Positions 33,495 to 42,098 of a DNA stretch of 64,000 nt are shown here, piece by piece. The stretch is from assembly GCA_019752535.1 (NCBI GenBank), contig JAIEMA010000022.1, positions 1-64,000 on the forward strand, read 5' to 3'. Position 1 is the stretch's first letter. Each line of letters opens with the position of its first letter. Both the position numbers and the translations under genes were made by a program. The notes under the pieces are model-generated. The model did not search any database and was not told the origin of the DNA. It was given only the letters and a program-made list of their open reading frames with translations. The stretch is from Bacteriovoracaceae bacterium. GTDB taxonomy: Bacteria > Bdellovibrionota > Bacteriovoracia > Bacteriovoracales > Bacteriovoracaceae.

Positions 33495-34460
33495 TTACTC
33501 AAGCTCTTCTACAACTGGCGCAGGGCGCGACATCCCATCGATGCTTCCGGGGGCCGGTTTAGTTGGTTTTTGCCCTTGAGCAGTTCCACCGGGCTGAGAG
33601 TCCTCTTCAATTTGATCAATGGCACTAGAGAGTTCATCAGCAGGAATGGCAGCAGAATTCACATTCATTTTATCGACCGCTTCTTGGGCATCTACTTTTT
33701 CTTCAGCGGCTTTATCTGCGAGTCCCTTCTCACTTGTCTCCACTTTAACTGGGGCAGGCCCTGCCTTAGGAAGTTGAGGCATCCCATTTTCGGGAATATT
33801 GAAAGTATTGACTTGAGTGTCTTGGATCGCTTTGGATGAAAATCTTCTAAAAAGGGCAGCCTTCTCTTTCACACGCTCAAGCGTTCTCCAAGCGAGCTGT
33901 TCAGTGAGACCATTAAAATCTTTGGCCGACAGTGTGTCTGCTTGCTCAAGCCAGCCTCGAGTATGTTTTAACACTCTTTGCATCTTTGAATATTGAAGAG
34001 TCTTTTCAGAATTAAGATTCGCCCTTTGATTAGAAGTCATGTCGAGAATTCCTTCTTTTTGAAAGTTTTCCAGATCGGCCACCAACGCTTCGAGAACCCA
34101 TTTTGAGTAAGGGGTATAGATCGCTTTATTAGTGACGAGGTTTGATTTCATTCTCTCAAGTGTGTGGCTTCCGACTTGAAACTGAGAAGGAGGATGTGGC
34201 CACTCAAGGAGAGTTTTATAGACCTCAGACTTTAAAAGAAAGAAGGATTGATCTTTCGCCAAGGGCCCAAGACCCTTATTAATATGTTGAGCGAGAACTA
34301 TAAGACGAATCTGCTCACTGGCATCTTTGAGAGTATATTTCATACTTTCAAACATCAGCTTAAATTCCAGAGGGGCTCGATCATTAACGAGATTAAAGTC
34401 CTTATTAAAGGCAAAACTAGAATTTGAAGCGAAGAGGAGAATAAAAAATAAAATCTTCAT
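33495..34460 (-). CDS. exported protein with acidic low-complexity tail
   Basis: A protein of 321 residues with a signal peptide (MKILFFILLFASNSSFA). Residues 20-210 are mostly helical and charged. Residues 220-321 are Pro, Ala, Glu and Asp-rich and probably disordered (AIDQIEEDSQPGG, PVVEELE). No family was recognised. Its start overlaps the stop of the upstream gene by 4 bases, which ties it to a three-gene group of exported proteins downstream of the Fe-S oxidoreductase. A structural or interaction role is possible. Confidence 0.75.
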   Translation of the reverse strand: MKILFFILLFASNSSFAFNKDFNLVNDRAPLEFKLMFESMKYTLKDASEQIRLIVLAQHINKGLGPLAKDQSFFLLKSEVYKTLLEWPHPPSQFQVGSHTLERMKSNLVTNKAIYTPYSKWVLEALVADLENFQKEGILDMTSNQRANLNSEKTLQYSKMQRVLKHTRGWLEQADTLSAKDFNGLTEQLAWRTLERVKEKAALFRRFSSKAIQDTQVNTFNIPENGMPQLPKAGPAPVKVETSEKGLADKAAEEKVDAQEAVDKMNVNSAAIPADELSSAIDQIEEDSQPGGTAQGQKPTKPAPGSIDGMSRPAPVVEELE

Positions 34461-35533
34461 TTTTTAATCCTGCGACCAGGTTGCTTCTCTGGATCCTTAA
34501 GGACATCGTTATTCGCTCCAGCGGGGCCTTCTAAAACAAAAATATCTTCTCTGAACGGAAGCAAAATTCTGCCATCCATTTCAATAATATTTGTCACTCT
34601 CTCAAGCTCACTTCGCATCGTGATTTTGCTTGTATTAATCTCAAGACTAACGGCTTCTGTTTGTCGAATATTGAGCTTTCTATCTTCTGACATGGTTTTT
34701 ACAAACCAGACATTATCTTTGCCGCAAACCATGTTCCCAATATCGTTATCAGACACTCTGTAGAGATTCGTAAAGCCGGCGAGATTGGGTTTATCTTTCC
34801 AGGCCAGAACTTGAATGCTGCTTCCGCGATTGGCATCATCAAAGGAGAATTCACCCATAGCAATATAATTACCAAAACGGCAGAGCTCCATGCGTGTGCC
34901 TGAGACTTCTGACTTTTTAATGACTGTTAGTTTTTGGGAAATGATATTGTAAGATAATAGGGCCGCAAAACCTTTATCATTGATGTCGGTATACATAATG
35001 GTTTCAGGATTAAGCATGACAACTTCTGGAATGTAGAAATTGTTAAGTTTTGGATTCAGTTTAATAACATAATGCCTGTCTTTGACTCTCAAAAAATGGA
35101 CATGAATGACTTTCTCTTTGGCATCAAACCAGGTGATCCAGTCATCATCAAGGTGTAAGCGCGGAGCTCTTCCGGCCCCAATTGGAAGAAATTGAGTTCC
35201 TGCAAAGGTTCCAATGAGAAGTTCATTATTTTTTGTAAGATCTAGATTACGATGCCATTCTTTTTCAACCTCAATAACCATCTTCTTTCGATAAGAAGAG
35301 GCAGTAATATAATAATTCGTTCCTTGAGGGTTTTCTAAAATATCAATCGTTCTAAAACTAGTCGCAAAGGCGAGAGCACCCGATCGCTTTTGATTGTAAG
35401 TAATTCTTCCATCAACTGTCATAAAGCGGATGTTTTCAAGCGCTTGTTTGGCAGCAAAACGAGGCAGTTCAATGCGTGCCCATGCACTTGTGGAAAAAAT
35501 AAAAATGAAAGCTAAGCTCTTAGAAAAGTCCAT
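34457..35533 (-). CDS. exported beta-rich protein, possible beta-propeller
   Basis: A protein of 358 residues with a signal peptide (MDFSKSLAFIFIFSTSAWA). The mature part is a series of short beta stretches about 40-45 residues apart (DDWITWFDAKEKVIHVHFL; PETIMYTDINDKGFAALLSY; GNYIAMGEFSFDD; DNVWFVKTMSEDRKL; RILLPFREDIFVLEG). This would suit a beta-propeller, but no known repeat was identified. The C-terminus is short and basic (GRRIKK). It overlaps both neighbours, by 14 and 4 bases. Confidence 0.7.
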   Translation of the reverse strand: MDFSKSLAFIFIFSTSAWARIELPRFAAKQALENIRFMTVDGRITYNQKRSGALAFATSFRTIDILENPQGTNYYITASSYRKKMVIEVEKEWHRNLDLTKNNELLIGTFAGTQFLPIGAGRAPRLHLDDDWITWFDAKEKVIHVHFLRVKDRHYVIKLNPKLNNFYIPEVVMLNPETIMYTDINDKGFAALLSYNIISQKLTVIKKSEVSGTRMELCRFGNYIAMGEFSFDDANRGSSIQVLAWKDKPNLAGFTNLYRVSDNDIGNMVCGKDNVWFVKTMSEDRKLNIRQTEAVSLEINTSKITMRSELERVTNIIEMDGRILLPFREDIFVLEGPAGANNDVLKDPEKQPGRRIKK

Positions 35534-37472
35534 AGAGCGTCCATTGTTTAGCAGGGTGGTAATGCTGGTAAGTCTTTACAGCAGAATAAATAAGACTCCA
35601 TGAAATCAATCTAGGTGCATGGATATTATCTGCTGCGGATCGAGTGACTAAAACAATCCGATCTCCTTCGGTGATGACACCATCGATAATAAACGGAAGA
35701 GGAGTGCATTGATTGAAAGCATATTTTTTAAAAAAACTAGGGAGTAGATCTTCTGCACAGCCAATTCCATGGAGGATGCCTGTCGGATTCTCTTTGAAGA
35801 AATCTTTAAGAGAGGTGACAGTTGAAATACTCTTGGTTTTCTTTTTTGCATCTTTTTGAAGGATATAGCTTTGGCTATATTTCTCGCTCATGAGATCTGT
35901 AGGAAAATAATCAATCGGTAACGTCGGAAGCTCTTTGATATCTTTAATTTCTTTCTCATTGAAAATGATTCGATGAGAACAGTTACTTATCCCGCAATTA
36001 TTCTCATCAATTACGATAAAGCAGCCATAGCGAAATTTCAGCTGAGAGGGCGAGTAGTCTGACTTTCGAATCAACTCGCACTTCACCTCTTTGCCGGCTC
36101 CTTTCGTTCTGAAAAGAATCTCGGTCATGACTGAAGTGACAGAAGCTGACGACGTGCCATAATCACCGAAAAACATAGGAAGACAAACTTCTTTTTGCTC
36201 AATGCGATCCATGTAACATGCAGAAGCCTTCCAAATATCTTCATTTCCGTAGCGCTTATTGAATTCGTAAACCGTTCCGGCAGAGAGAGTGGAGCAAAAA
36301 CCTCCCACAGGCATGACAGGGGGCTTCTCAATATGACGAATAACACGCGACATATTGGTCACTGCTTGTTGGTCACTGTAGCGAGGACAATCATCATAGG
36401 AGGAATTCAGAGATGAGTAATTGAGGGCCAGCGAAAGATGATCGCATCGAGGACGAGGAGAGAGTCCTGAATTTTCAAAGTCTCCCCAAAAACATGATTC
36501 TTGTTCTGATTTTAATTTTCTGACACATTCCTTGAGAACTCCATTTGACCAGGCCGTTTTTCCAAGAGTGTTTTGACAAATGTCTTTGATGTAGATGTCA
36601 GGTTTTGAGCCATCTAGGATTTTCGCAAAAAAGTTTGTGGAGAAGAACTCATCACAAAAAAGTTTTGAATTATCAGCATGGGTACAAAAATTCTCTAGGA
36701 AATCTTGTTGATTGTCAGAGAGTTTTCCACGAAGAATTTTTCCGATAGCATATTTTGTGTCTAACTCTTTTTTTAGCCTAAAGTCTTGAGTGGACGGCGG
36801 TGGTTTAACTGTATCTTTTAAAAGATCGTAAACCTGGCACCAGTAAGGAGTCTTTGGATTTTCAAGCCAACTGTTATAAATGAAATCACATTGCTCCCTA
36901 TTGCTGGGAAGATCAAATTCTGTTTCCTTAATTGTGGCATCCATCGCCTTAATTTGAAACTTAGCGACTGTTTCTTTGGTTTTTGGACAAGCGAGAAATA
37001 CCACCTTATCTAAAAAATCCTGCTTACTCATCACAGAGCTGATGTTTTGCGCATTTTTGTCTTGGTACTGAATGAATACCTTTTCGATCTTTCCTTCTTT
37101 CGTTCTTAAGAGATCGGCCAGCATGGCATCATAAAAAGCACAGCGATTTTTTTCTGCAATTTTTAAATAACCTGAAGATGAATTCAAAATGATTGAATTC
37201 ATGAAATCAGGATCAATGTCGACCGTATTAACATCAGTAAGATCTTTAAGAGTTCTGGTGACTTTTAATTCTTTGGCCTTGGCATCATATCGTTCTTCAT
37301 CAAACTTAATCAGTTTCTCAAAGCTTTCATAAACGCCTGGATAATTAATTGAGCTTGGAGCTTGAAGCGGAGTGGAAACGGATTGAGCTGACAATAGGGA
37401 TGGTGCAAGGAGCACCACCCCTATGAAAAATTTAGAGAACTGATTTCGCGAGCAATGAGGCCACATCTTCAA
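35520..37472 (-). CDS. large exported cysteine-rich protein
   Basis: A protein of about 650 residues with an N-terminal signal-like segment (FFIGVVLLAPSLLSAQ) preceded by a basic region. It has around twenty cysteines through the mature chain (FCTHADNSKLFC, ESCFWGD, GCFIVIDENNCGISNCSH, IGCAEDL), which suggests many disulfides and export to the periplasm or surface. No family or catalytic motif was recognised. The start is uncertain (TTG 37472 or ATG 37466). Either overlaps the end of the Fe-S oxidoreductase gene by 35-41 bases, a long overlap that implies coupling. The next gene overlaps its end by 14 bases. Confidence 0.72.
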   Translation of the reverse strand: MKMWPHCSRNQFSKFFIGVVLLAPSLLSAQSVSTPLQAPSSINYPGVYESFEKLIKFDEERYDAKAKELKVTRTLKDLTDVNTVDIDPDFMNSIILNSSSGYLKIAEKNRCAFYDAMLADLLRTKEGKIEKVFIQYQDKNAQNISSVMSKQDFLDKVVFLACPKTKETVAKFQIKAMDATIKETEFDLPSNREQCDFIYNSWLENPKTPYWCQVYDLLKDTVKPPPSTQDFRLKKELDTKYAIGKILRGKLSDNQQDFLENFCTHADNSKLFCDEFFSTNFFAKILDGSKPDIYIKDICQNTLGKTAWSNGVLKECVRKLKSEQESCFWGDFENSGLSPRPRCDHLSLALNYSSLNSSYDDCPRYSDQQAVTNMSRVIRHIEKPPVMPVGGFCSTLSAGTVYEFNKRYGNEDIWKASACYMDRIEQKEVCLPMFFGDYGTSSASVTSVMTEILFRTKGAGKEVKCELIRKSDYSPSQLKFRYGCFIVIDENNCGISNCSHRIIFNEKEIKDIKELPTLPIDYFPTDLMSEKYSQSYILQKDAKKKTKSISTVTSLKDFFKENPTGILHGIGCAEDLLPSFFKKYAFNQCTPLPFIIDGVITEGDRIVLVTRSAADNIHAPRLISWSLIYSAVKTYQHYHPAKQWTLYGLF

Positions 37473-39432
37473 CTTGTAAATTCTCCGTCGTTTTAACTGT
37501 GCCCTTAGACGAGTTGAAGTTAATCATACAATACGAGCATGAAGTGGCAAGTTTCGTGGAGCTCACTTCACCGATTTGCTCTAGGCGATTTTCGGCCATG
37601 TGATGTCCTTCTGGGAGCTCATACCACATGTTTCCTCCGCCCATGCCGCAACACTGAGCTTTATCTTTGTTCTTCTCCATTTCAGTGACTTTTAAGCCTG
37701 GAATGCTAGCTAATACGTCACGAGGAGCGTCGTATTCTCCATGATGGCGGCCAAGATAACATGGATCATGGAATGTGAGTTCTTCATTGACTTGCTTCTC
37801 TGGCTTAAGTTTTCCTGATCGAAGAAGTTCCGCTAAAAGTTCAGTGTGATGAACCGTTTCAAAGGCTCCGTCATCAAACTTGGCGTACTCTTTGCCAATT
37901 GTATGCAAGCAATGAGGGCAATGAGTGACGACCTTTCCAAACTCATACTGGCGCATATTGGCTATATTCTCGATCGCAATTTCGTAGAAAGAGTATTCAT
38001 CACCAAAGCGGCGAACGGGATCACCATTACATTTCTCAGTCTTACCCATGACGGCAAAACTGACGCCGGCTTTTTTAAGAAGAGCTACTGTATCTTTGAC
38101 GACTTTCTGGTTCGAGCCATCATAAGAACCTGCACAGCCAACGTAATAGAGGAAATCCACTTTTTTACCAGCTTCAATGACAGGAACATCTAAACCTTCG
38201 GCCCAATTGAATCGATCTTCTTGAGCAATTCCCCAAGGATTCCCGTTCTTTTTTACTTTGTTCGTTGCATCGGCAGCCGCTGGGGGAAGATCGCCAAGAG
38301 TCAGGGCCTTATAGCGTTTGAGGTCCATGATGATTTGAACGTGCTCAATGTTAGAGGGACACTCTTCCATACAGGCACCACATGTGGTGCATGAATCAAG
38401 TTCATTTGAAGCGTAAAGAGGATTTTCCCACAAATTGACATCTTGGCCAGGATTGGCAAGAAGTGTATCGCGCATTTTTGTCACGATAGTCTTTGGATTG
38501 AGTGGCTTGTCTGCAAGATTAGCCGGACAGACTTGCGTACAGCGCCCACATTCAACACAAGCCAGAGTATCAAAGCGCTCTTTAATAGAAAGCTCACTCG
38601 TTTTCCCGAGACCAAATGTTTCAGCATTTTCGTTATTAAAATCCATGGGATTTAACACCGCCCCTCTTCTGGCCGGAGTGATGAGAGCAGAGATTGGAAT
38701 CGCAATGATGTGAATGAATTTTGAATAAGGAATGGTCGCTACAAAGGCCATGGTGTTGAGCATGTGAGTAAACCAAAGGCCGCGATAAAGTGTGGCCCAA
38801 GTTTCTTCAGCAAGACCCATTTTTCCAAAAAAGCTAGCGATCATCCAACCAACGGGTGACCAAACTTGCTCTTCTGCTGGCATGAAGGTTCCATGAAGAC
38901 GAATACCTTCAAGCACGTAACCCAAAACCACAAGAGCGATAAGCATGCTATACATGTAAAGTTCTTGCTTAGGTTTTGAAGCACTCAAATAATCTGGTTT
39001 TTTGATATAGCGTCGCCAAAAAGCCACGCCAAGACCTAAGAGGACAGCAAGACCTCCGATATCAGCAGTGAGCGAGATAATTTGGTAGATAGGACCTTTA
39101 AAAATTTTAAAAGGGGTATCGGCATGAACGGCTACAAATTCTGTGGCAATCCATAAAGTGATAAAGCCCCAAAAAATGAGTGTGTGATAAATGGCCACTA
39201 AAGGTGAGCGAGTGACTTTGCCTTGAAAGAAGATAGTACGCAAAAGAGCTGAAAAATTTAATTTTTTGGGAATTAAATCTTTAACTGGTTTGCCTGCAGT
39301 GACATAAAGATATTTTTCATGCAGACCTTTAAAGAAAATCCCTGTCGCAACGATTAAGAATCCATACATGGAAATCTTCATCCAAACGGGAATATTCCAC
39401 ATAATTTCGCGACTTAGTTCCACTGTGTCCAT
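37432..39432 (-). CDS. membrane Fe-S oxidoreductase, FadF/HdrD-like
   Basis: A protein of 666 residues. The N-terminal part has about six membrane segments (residues 18-255) with His residues in NarI-like positions. Two 4Fe-4S sites follow: C292, C295, C298, C302 and C348, C351, C354, C358. Two CCG domains come after (about 430-530 and 570-655; FHDPCYLGRHHGEYDAPRD and KAQCCGMGGGNMW). This is the layout of FadF-type electron-transfer-flavoprotein:quinone oxidoreductases, often tied to fatty acid oxidation. AGGAGG precedes ATG 39432. A perfect inverted repeat (39451-39470) lies just upstream and may control it. No ETF or acyl-CoA dehydrogenase gene is nearby. Confidence 0.88.
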   Translation of the reverse strand: MDTVELSREIMWNIPVWMKISMYGFLIVATGIFFKGLHEKYLYVTAGKPVKDLIPKKLNFSALLRTIFFQGKVTRSPLVAIYHTLIFWGFITLWIATEFVAVHADTPFKIFKGPIYQIISLTADIGGLAVLLGLGVAFWRRYIKKPDYLSASKPKQELYMYSMLIALVVLGYVLEGIRLHGTFMPAEEQVWSPVGWMIASFFGKMGLAEETWATLYRGLWFTHMLNTMAFVATIPYSKFIHIIAIPISALITPARRGAVLNPMDFNNENAETFGLGKTSELSIKERFDTLACVECGRCTQVCPANLADKPLNPKTIVTKMRDTLLANPGQDVNLWENPLYASNELDSCTTCGACMEECPSNIEHVQIIMDLKRYKALTLGDLPPAAADATNKVKKNGNPWGIAQEDRFNWAEGLDVPVIEAGKKVDFLYYVGCAGSYDGSNQKVVKDTVALLKKAGVSFAVMGKTEKCNGDPVRRFGDEYSFYEIAIENIANMRQYEFGKVVTHCPHCLHTIGKEYAKFDDGAFETVHHTELLAELLRSGKLKPEKQVNEELTFHDPCYLGRHHGEYDAPRDVLASIPGLKVTEMEKNKDKAQCCGMGGGNMWYELPEGHHMAENRLEQIGEVSSTKLATSCSYCMINFNSSKGTVKTTENLQVEDVASLLAKSVL

Positions 39433-39450
39433 CTGGCCTCCTGCAAGGTC

Positions 39451-39470
39451 TTTGCCCTTATAGGGGCAAA
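39451..39470. promoter_or_regulatory. perfect dyad upstream of Fe-S oxidoreductase
   Basis: TTTGCCC (39451-39457) and GGGCAAA (39464-39470) are exact reverse complements around TTATAG. Outside them, GTC and GAC also pair with one bulged base (39448-39474). It lies 18 bases upstream of the Fe-S oxidoreductase start and about 64 bases from the divergent membrane-protein start. It could be a repressor operator or an mRNA hairpin next to the ribosome-binding site. Confidence 0.5.
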
Positions 39471-39533
39471 AGACTGTAAGACATCTGCTAAAAAGTATTT
39501 ATAATTACCATATTACTATATTTTTTAGGCAGC

Positions 39534-40160
39534 ATGATGAATAGCTCTTTCCTCTATATTGGCCAAACTTGTCTCTCGCTTTTAACCCTCTCGCTGTCAG
39601 GGCTATTGATTCGTCAGTTTGGTTTTCCAAGAGATACGGTGAGATTTTTGGGATTTCTTTTTATTTTCACTCTCGCCTTGATGCTCGTGACTGATGCAGC
39701 CGTCTGGTGGGGCCAGTATTTCGTTTTCATCTATCCAGAAATTTATGCAGTTTACCTAGGAGTTATGGGACTCACATGGCCCGCTTTTATTCTTTTAGGT
39801 GTTCTTGATCATCCTAGTCAGCTACAAAAGAAAATTATGTGGCGCCTTCCCATTCTGGGTGGAATTGCCGGCCATGCCTTAGGGGCCAGCTTCACCGTCT
39901 ATTTATTTGGCATGGGGTGGTTGATTGCATTGGGCATTGTGTTGTTTTTTCATCAAACGCAGAGATACACACTTCGAATTCTCATTCAGCAAATTTTTAT
40001 TTCCGCTTTCTATTTTTGGTTTTTAACAAATGGGACATTTTGGGCGGCCCAGATATGCTTTGCATTGTGGATACTTTTTACCCACAGAATTATAAATGCC
40101 TATATGATTAAAAATAAAATTCGTGAATTCAATTTACCAAGCCCAAAGGTGAATGTTTGA
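39534..40160 (+). CDS. multi-spanning membrane protein of unknown function
   Basis: A protein of 208 residues made almost wholly of six to seven hydrophobic segments (LSLLTLSLSGLLI; FLFIFTLALMLVTDAAVWW; GIAGHALGASFTVYLF; LIALGIVLFFHQTQ; FWAAQICFALWILFTH) with a basic tail. No family was recognised. Two adjacent ATGs (39534, 39537) are possible. The upstream region is very A/T-rich, suitable for a promoter. Its stop overlaps the TTG start of the lipoprotein gene by 3 bases. Confidence 0.7.
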   Translation: MMNSSFLYIGQTCLSLLTLSLSGLLIRQFGFPRDTVRFLGFLFIFTLALMLVTDAAVWWGQYFVFIYPEIYAVYLGVMGLTWPAFILLGVLDHPSQLQKKIMWRLPILGGIAGHALGASFTVYLFGMGWLIALGIVLFFHQTQRYTLRILIQQIFISAFYFWFLTNGTFWAAQICFALWILFTHRIINAYMIKNKIREFNLPSPKVNV

Positions 40161-41179
40161 AAAATTTGCTCCTCGTTTTTGTCCTATTTGGTTGTGCCCA
40201 AGTGACTTCTCTAAATATGAGTCGCCATCAATTTGGAAGATTGCCGACTAAGATTATTTGGCTTCAAGTCGCAGGCCTTGAAAGTGAGCAGTTGGCCATG
40301 CTCCGTTTTGCTTATCCCGATGCAAGAGAAACAACCGCCATGGAATCGTCCATGTGTACGGGATTAGCTTGGAGCTACAACCTTTACCAATTAAGACCGA
40401 GTGCCAATCTCTCCATGCTCTCTCAGGTGACGGGAAAAAAAGACTTTTCTAATAAATGCGAAGACTGGAATCAAAAACCGGTTTGGAATTATTTAGCCAA
40501 TAATGGCTATAAAGCTGGTGTTGTTGAAGTTGATGCAAGAAGTAGTGAAAGTCTTCTCCAGGCCATCAGCTGTGCGGGAGCTACAAATAAATATACTGAT
40601 GGAGCTATTGTTTGGGCGATGACAGAAAAGGCACCACCGGGATCAATACCTTATCTTCCCTCAGTCGCTCAAAGCTATGCACCGGGATCCATCTACTGGG
40701 ATAAGACTTGTAACAAGTCGGAGTGTGGAACATCTTTGAGACCTGCAGTGGCTAGCCTGTATTCACAATTTTCTAAAAATTCAGCGAAGCATATTTTTGT
40801 GATAAGAGATTTCACACTTCTTCATGCTCTCGAAAAGAAAAGCATGACTCAAACCAGAGAGGCTTTGAGGGAAATAGACAGAACTGTTGATATGTTTTAC
40901 GAGCTTAGTGAAGACCAATCAGATATTTTAGTTTTAGTCACTGGTGCCGGATCTGTGGATATTGATTTTCCTGCGGAAGGAAAAGATTGGCAGAATTTTG
41001 ATCTCAAAGGGGAGAACGCCCTGGTCAGAAAAGGTGAACTCTTAAGTCCGGTGTTTGCGAAAGGAGCAAGATCAGAAAACTTTTGTGGATTCTATGATGA
41101 CTCACAAATTTTCGTTAGACTTCTGAGTGGACCAAAACAGCAGGGATTGGAAATGAAAATTATCAATCCGTTTAATTAA
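40157..41179 (+). CDS. lipoprotein, possibly alkaline-phosphatase-superfamily-like
   Basis: A protein of 340 residues. TTG 40157 is the start because AGGTGA precedes it and it yields a signal with lipobox VLFGC (Cys13); a start at a later ATG would lose it. The order of elements (KIIWLQVAGLESEQLAMLRF, then WNYLANNGYKAGVVEV, then DILVLVTGAGSVDIDFP) recalls sulfatase/alkaline-phosphatase folds, but the metal ligands cannot be made out, so it may be a non-catalytic relative. It overlaps the upstream membrane protein by 4 bases and the converging hslO by 8 bases. Confidence 0.6.
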   Translation: MKNLLLVFVLFGCAQVTSLNMSRHQFGRLPTKIIWLQVAGLESEQLAMLRFAYPDARETTAMESSMCTGLAWSYNLYQLRPSANLSMLSQVTGKKDFSNKCEDWNQKPVWNYLANNGYKAGVVEVDARSSESLLQAISCAGATNKYTDGAIVWAMTEKAPPGSIPYLPSVAQSYAPGSIYWDKTCNKSECGTSLRPAVASLYSQFSKNSAKHIFVIRDFTLLHALEKKSMTQTREALREIDRTVDMFYELSEDQSDILVLVTGAGSVDIDFPAEGKDWQNFDLKGENALVRKGELLSPVFAKGARSENFCGFYDDSQIFVRLLSGPKQQGLEMKIINPFN

Positions 41180-42026
41180 GAGGGCCGCTCGTAATTGGTT
41201 TCTCTAAATCAGTGCGTGTGATGTCATAAGTTTTTTTGCAGTAATCACACTTCGCTTCAAGATTAGGTTTTCCATCAAAGAGTGCTTCAGGATCTTTAAG
41301 ATACATCATTCGCAAATTATCAATCATTCTCTCTTTGGAGCACGGACAGAAAAGTTCGACTTGTCTGCTCGAGAGATAAGCAAAACTCGACTGCTCAAAG
41401 GATTTAACAATTTTTTCAACGTCATTATGGTGATCATCAAAAATTTGATGAAACATATTTTTATTTTTTTTGAAAAAACTCTCTAAGCTCGGTGTCTCGT
41501 CTTTGAATTGTGAATCGACATTAATGGGTGGCAATTTCAAAAGCAGCAAACTTTGATCGGCAACCTCTGAGACGTAAACTTCTGCATTCGCCTGATAGGA
41601 AGTTTTAATAATTTCATTTACGACTTGCTTACTTTCCATGTCTTGAAAGTGAACGACAGATGTATAGGGAGCATGTCCCCCTTGAAACAATTTAGTGATG
41701 CGAGTTTCCCCTGTAATTTTGAGGGGAAACAGATTGAAATCTTCAGGAAGTAAAAGCATGCGCGTACTTCCACTGTGATTGGTTTCAATTTTTAAGCGAA
41801 AAAAGGGATTTTCACTATCGATGTAAATCCCAAGACTCTCACCAGGCTTAAGAAAACTGATCAGAGGCAAAGTGCTTAAAACACAGTCTCTAAAATACGC
41901 AAAACCTTGTCCTTGAATATGGTGGATAATCGCCAAATCATGAATAAGCTTTTGTCCCTCTAGGAAATGAAGGGAAAAACCATTTTTCATATCAAGAAAG
42001 CTATATAAACGGCTCGCATTCAACAT
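41172..42026 (-). CDS. hslO: Hsp33 family redox-regulated chaperone
   Basis: A protein of 284 residues. The C-terminal zinc redox switch is intact: Cys227 and Cys229 (CPCSKERM) and Cys260 and Cys263 (CDYCKK), giving the CxC...CxxC pattern of Hsp33. The N-terminal domain has the expected GHAPYTSVVHFQ stretch. Hsp33 is activated by oxidative unfolding and prevents aggregation in the cytoplasm. ATG 42026 is divergent from the addB-like gene at 42099. The last 8 bases overlap the converging lipoprotein gene. Confidence 0.9.
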   Translation of the reverse strand: MLNASRLYSFLDMKNGFSLHFLEGQKLIHDLAIIHHIQGQGFAYFRDCVLSTLPLISFLKPGESLGIYIDSENPFFRLKIETNHSGSTRMLLLPEDFNLFPLKITGETRITKLFQGGHAPYTSVVHFQDMESKQVVNEIIKTSYQANAEVYVSEVADQSLLLLKLPPINVDSQFKDETPSLESFFKKNKNMFHQIFDDHHNDVEKIVKSFEQSSFAYLSSRQVELFCPCSKERMIDNLRMMYLKDPEALFDGKPNLEAKCDYCKKTYDITRTDLEKPITSGPLN

Positions 42027-42098
42027 GTTGCCAAAAATACGATATTGACGGGTGTTTGTCAGTACAATCTGGGAATGTTCAAGCTAAGATAATGAACA

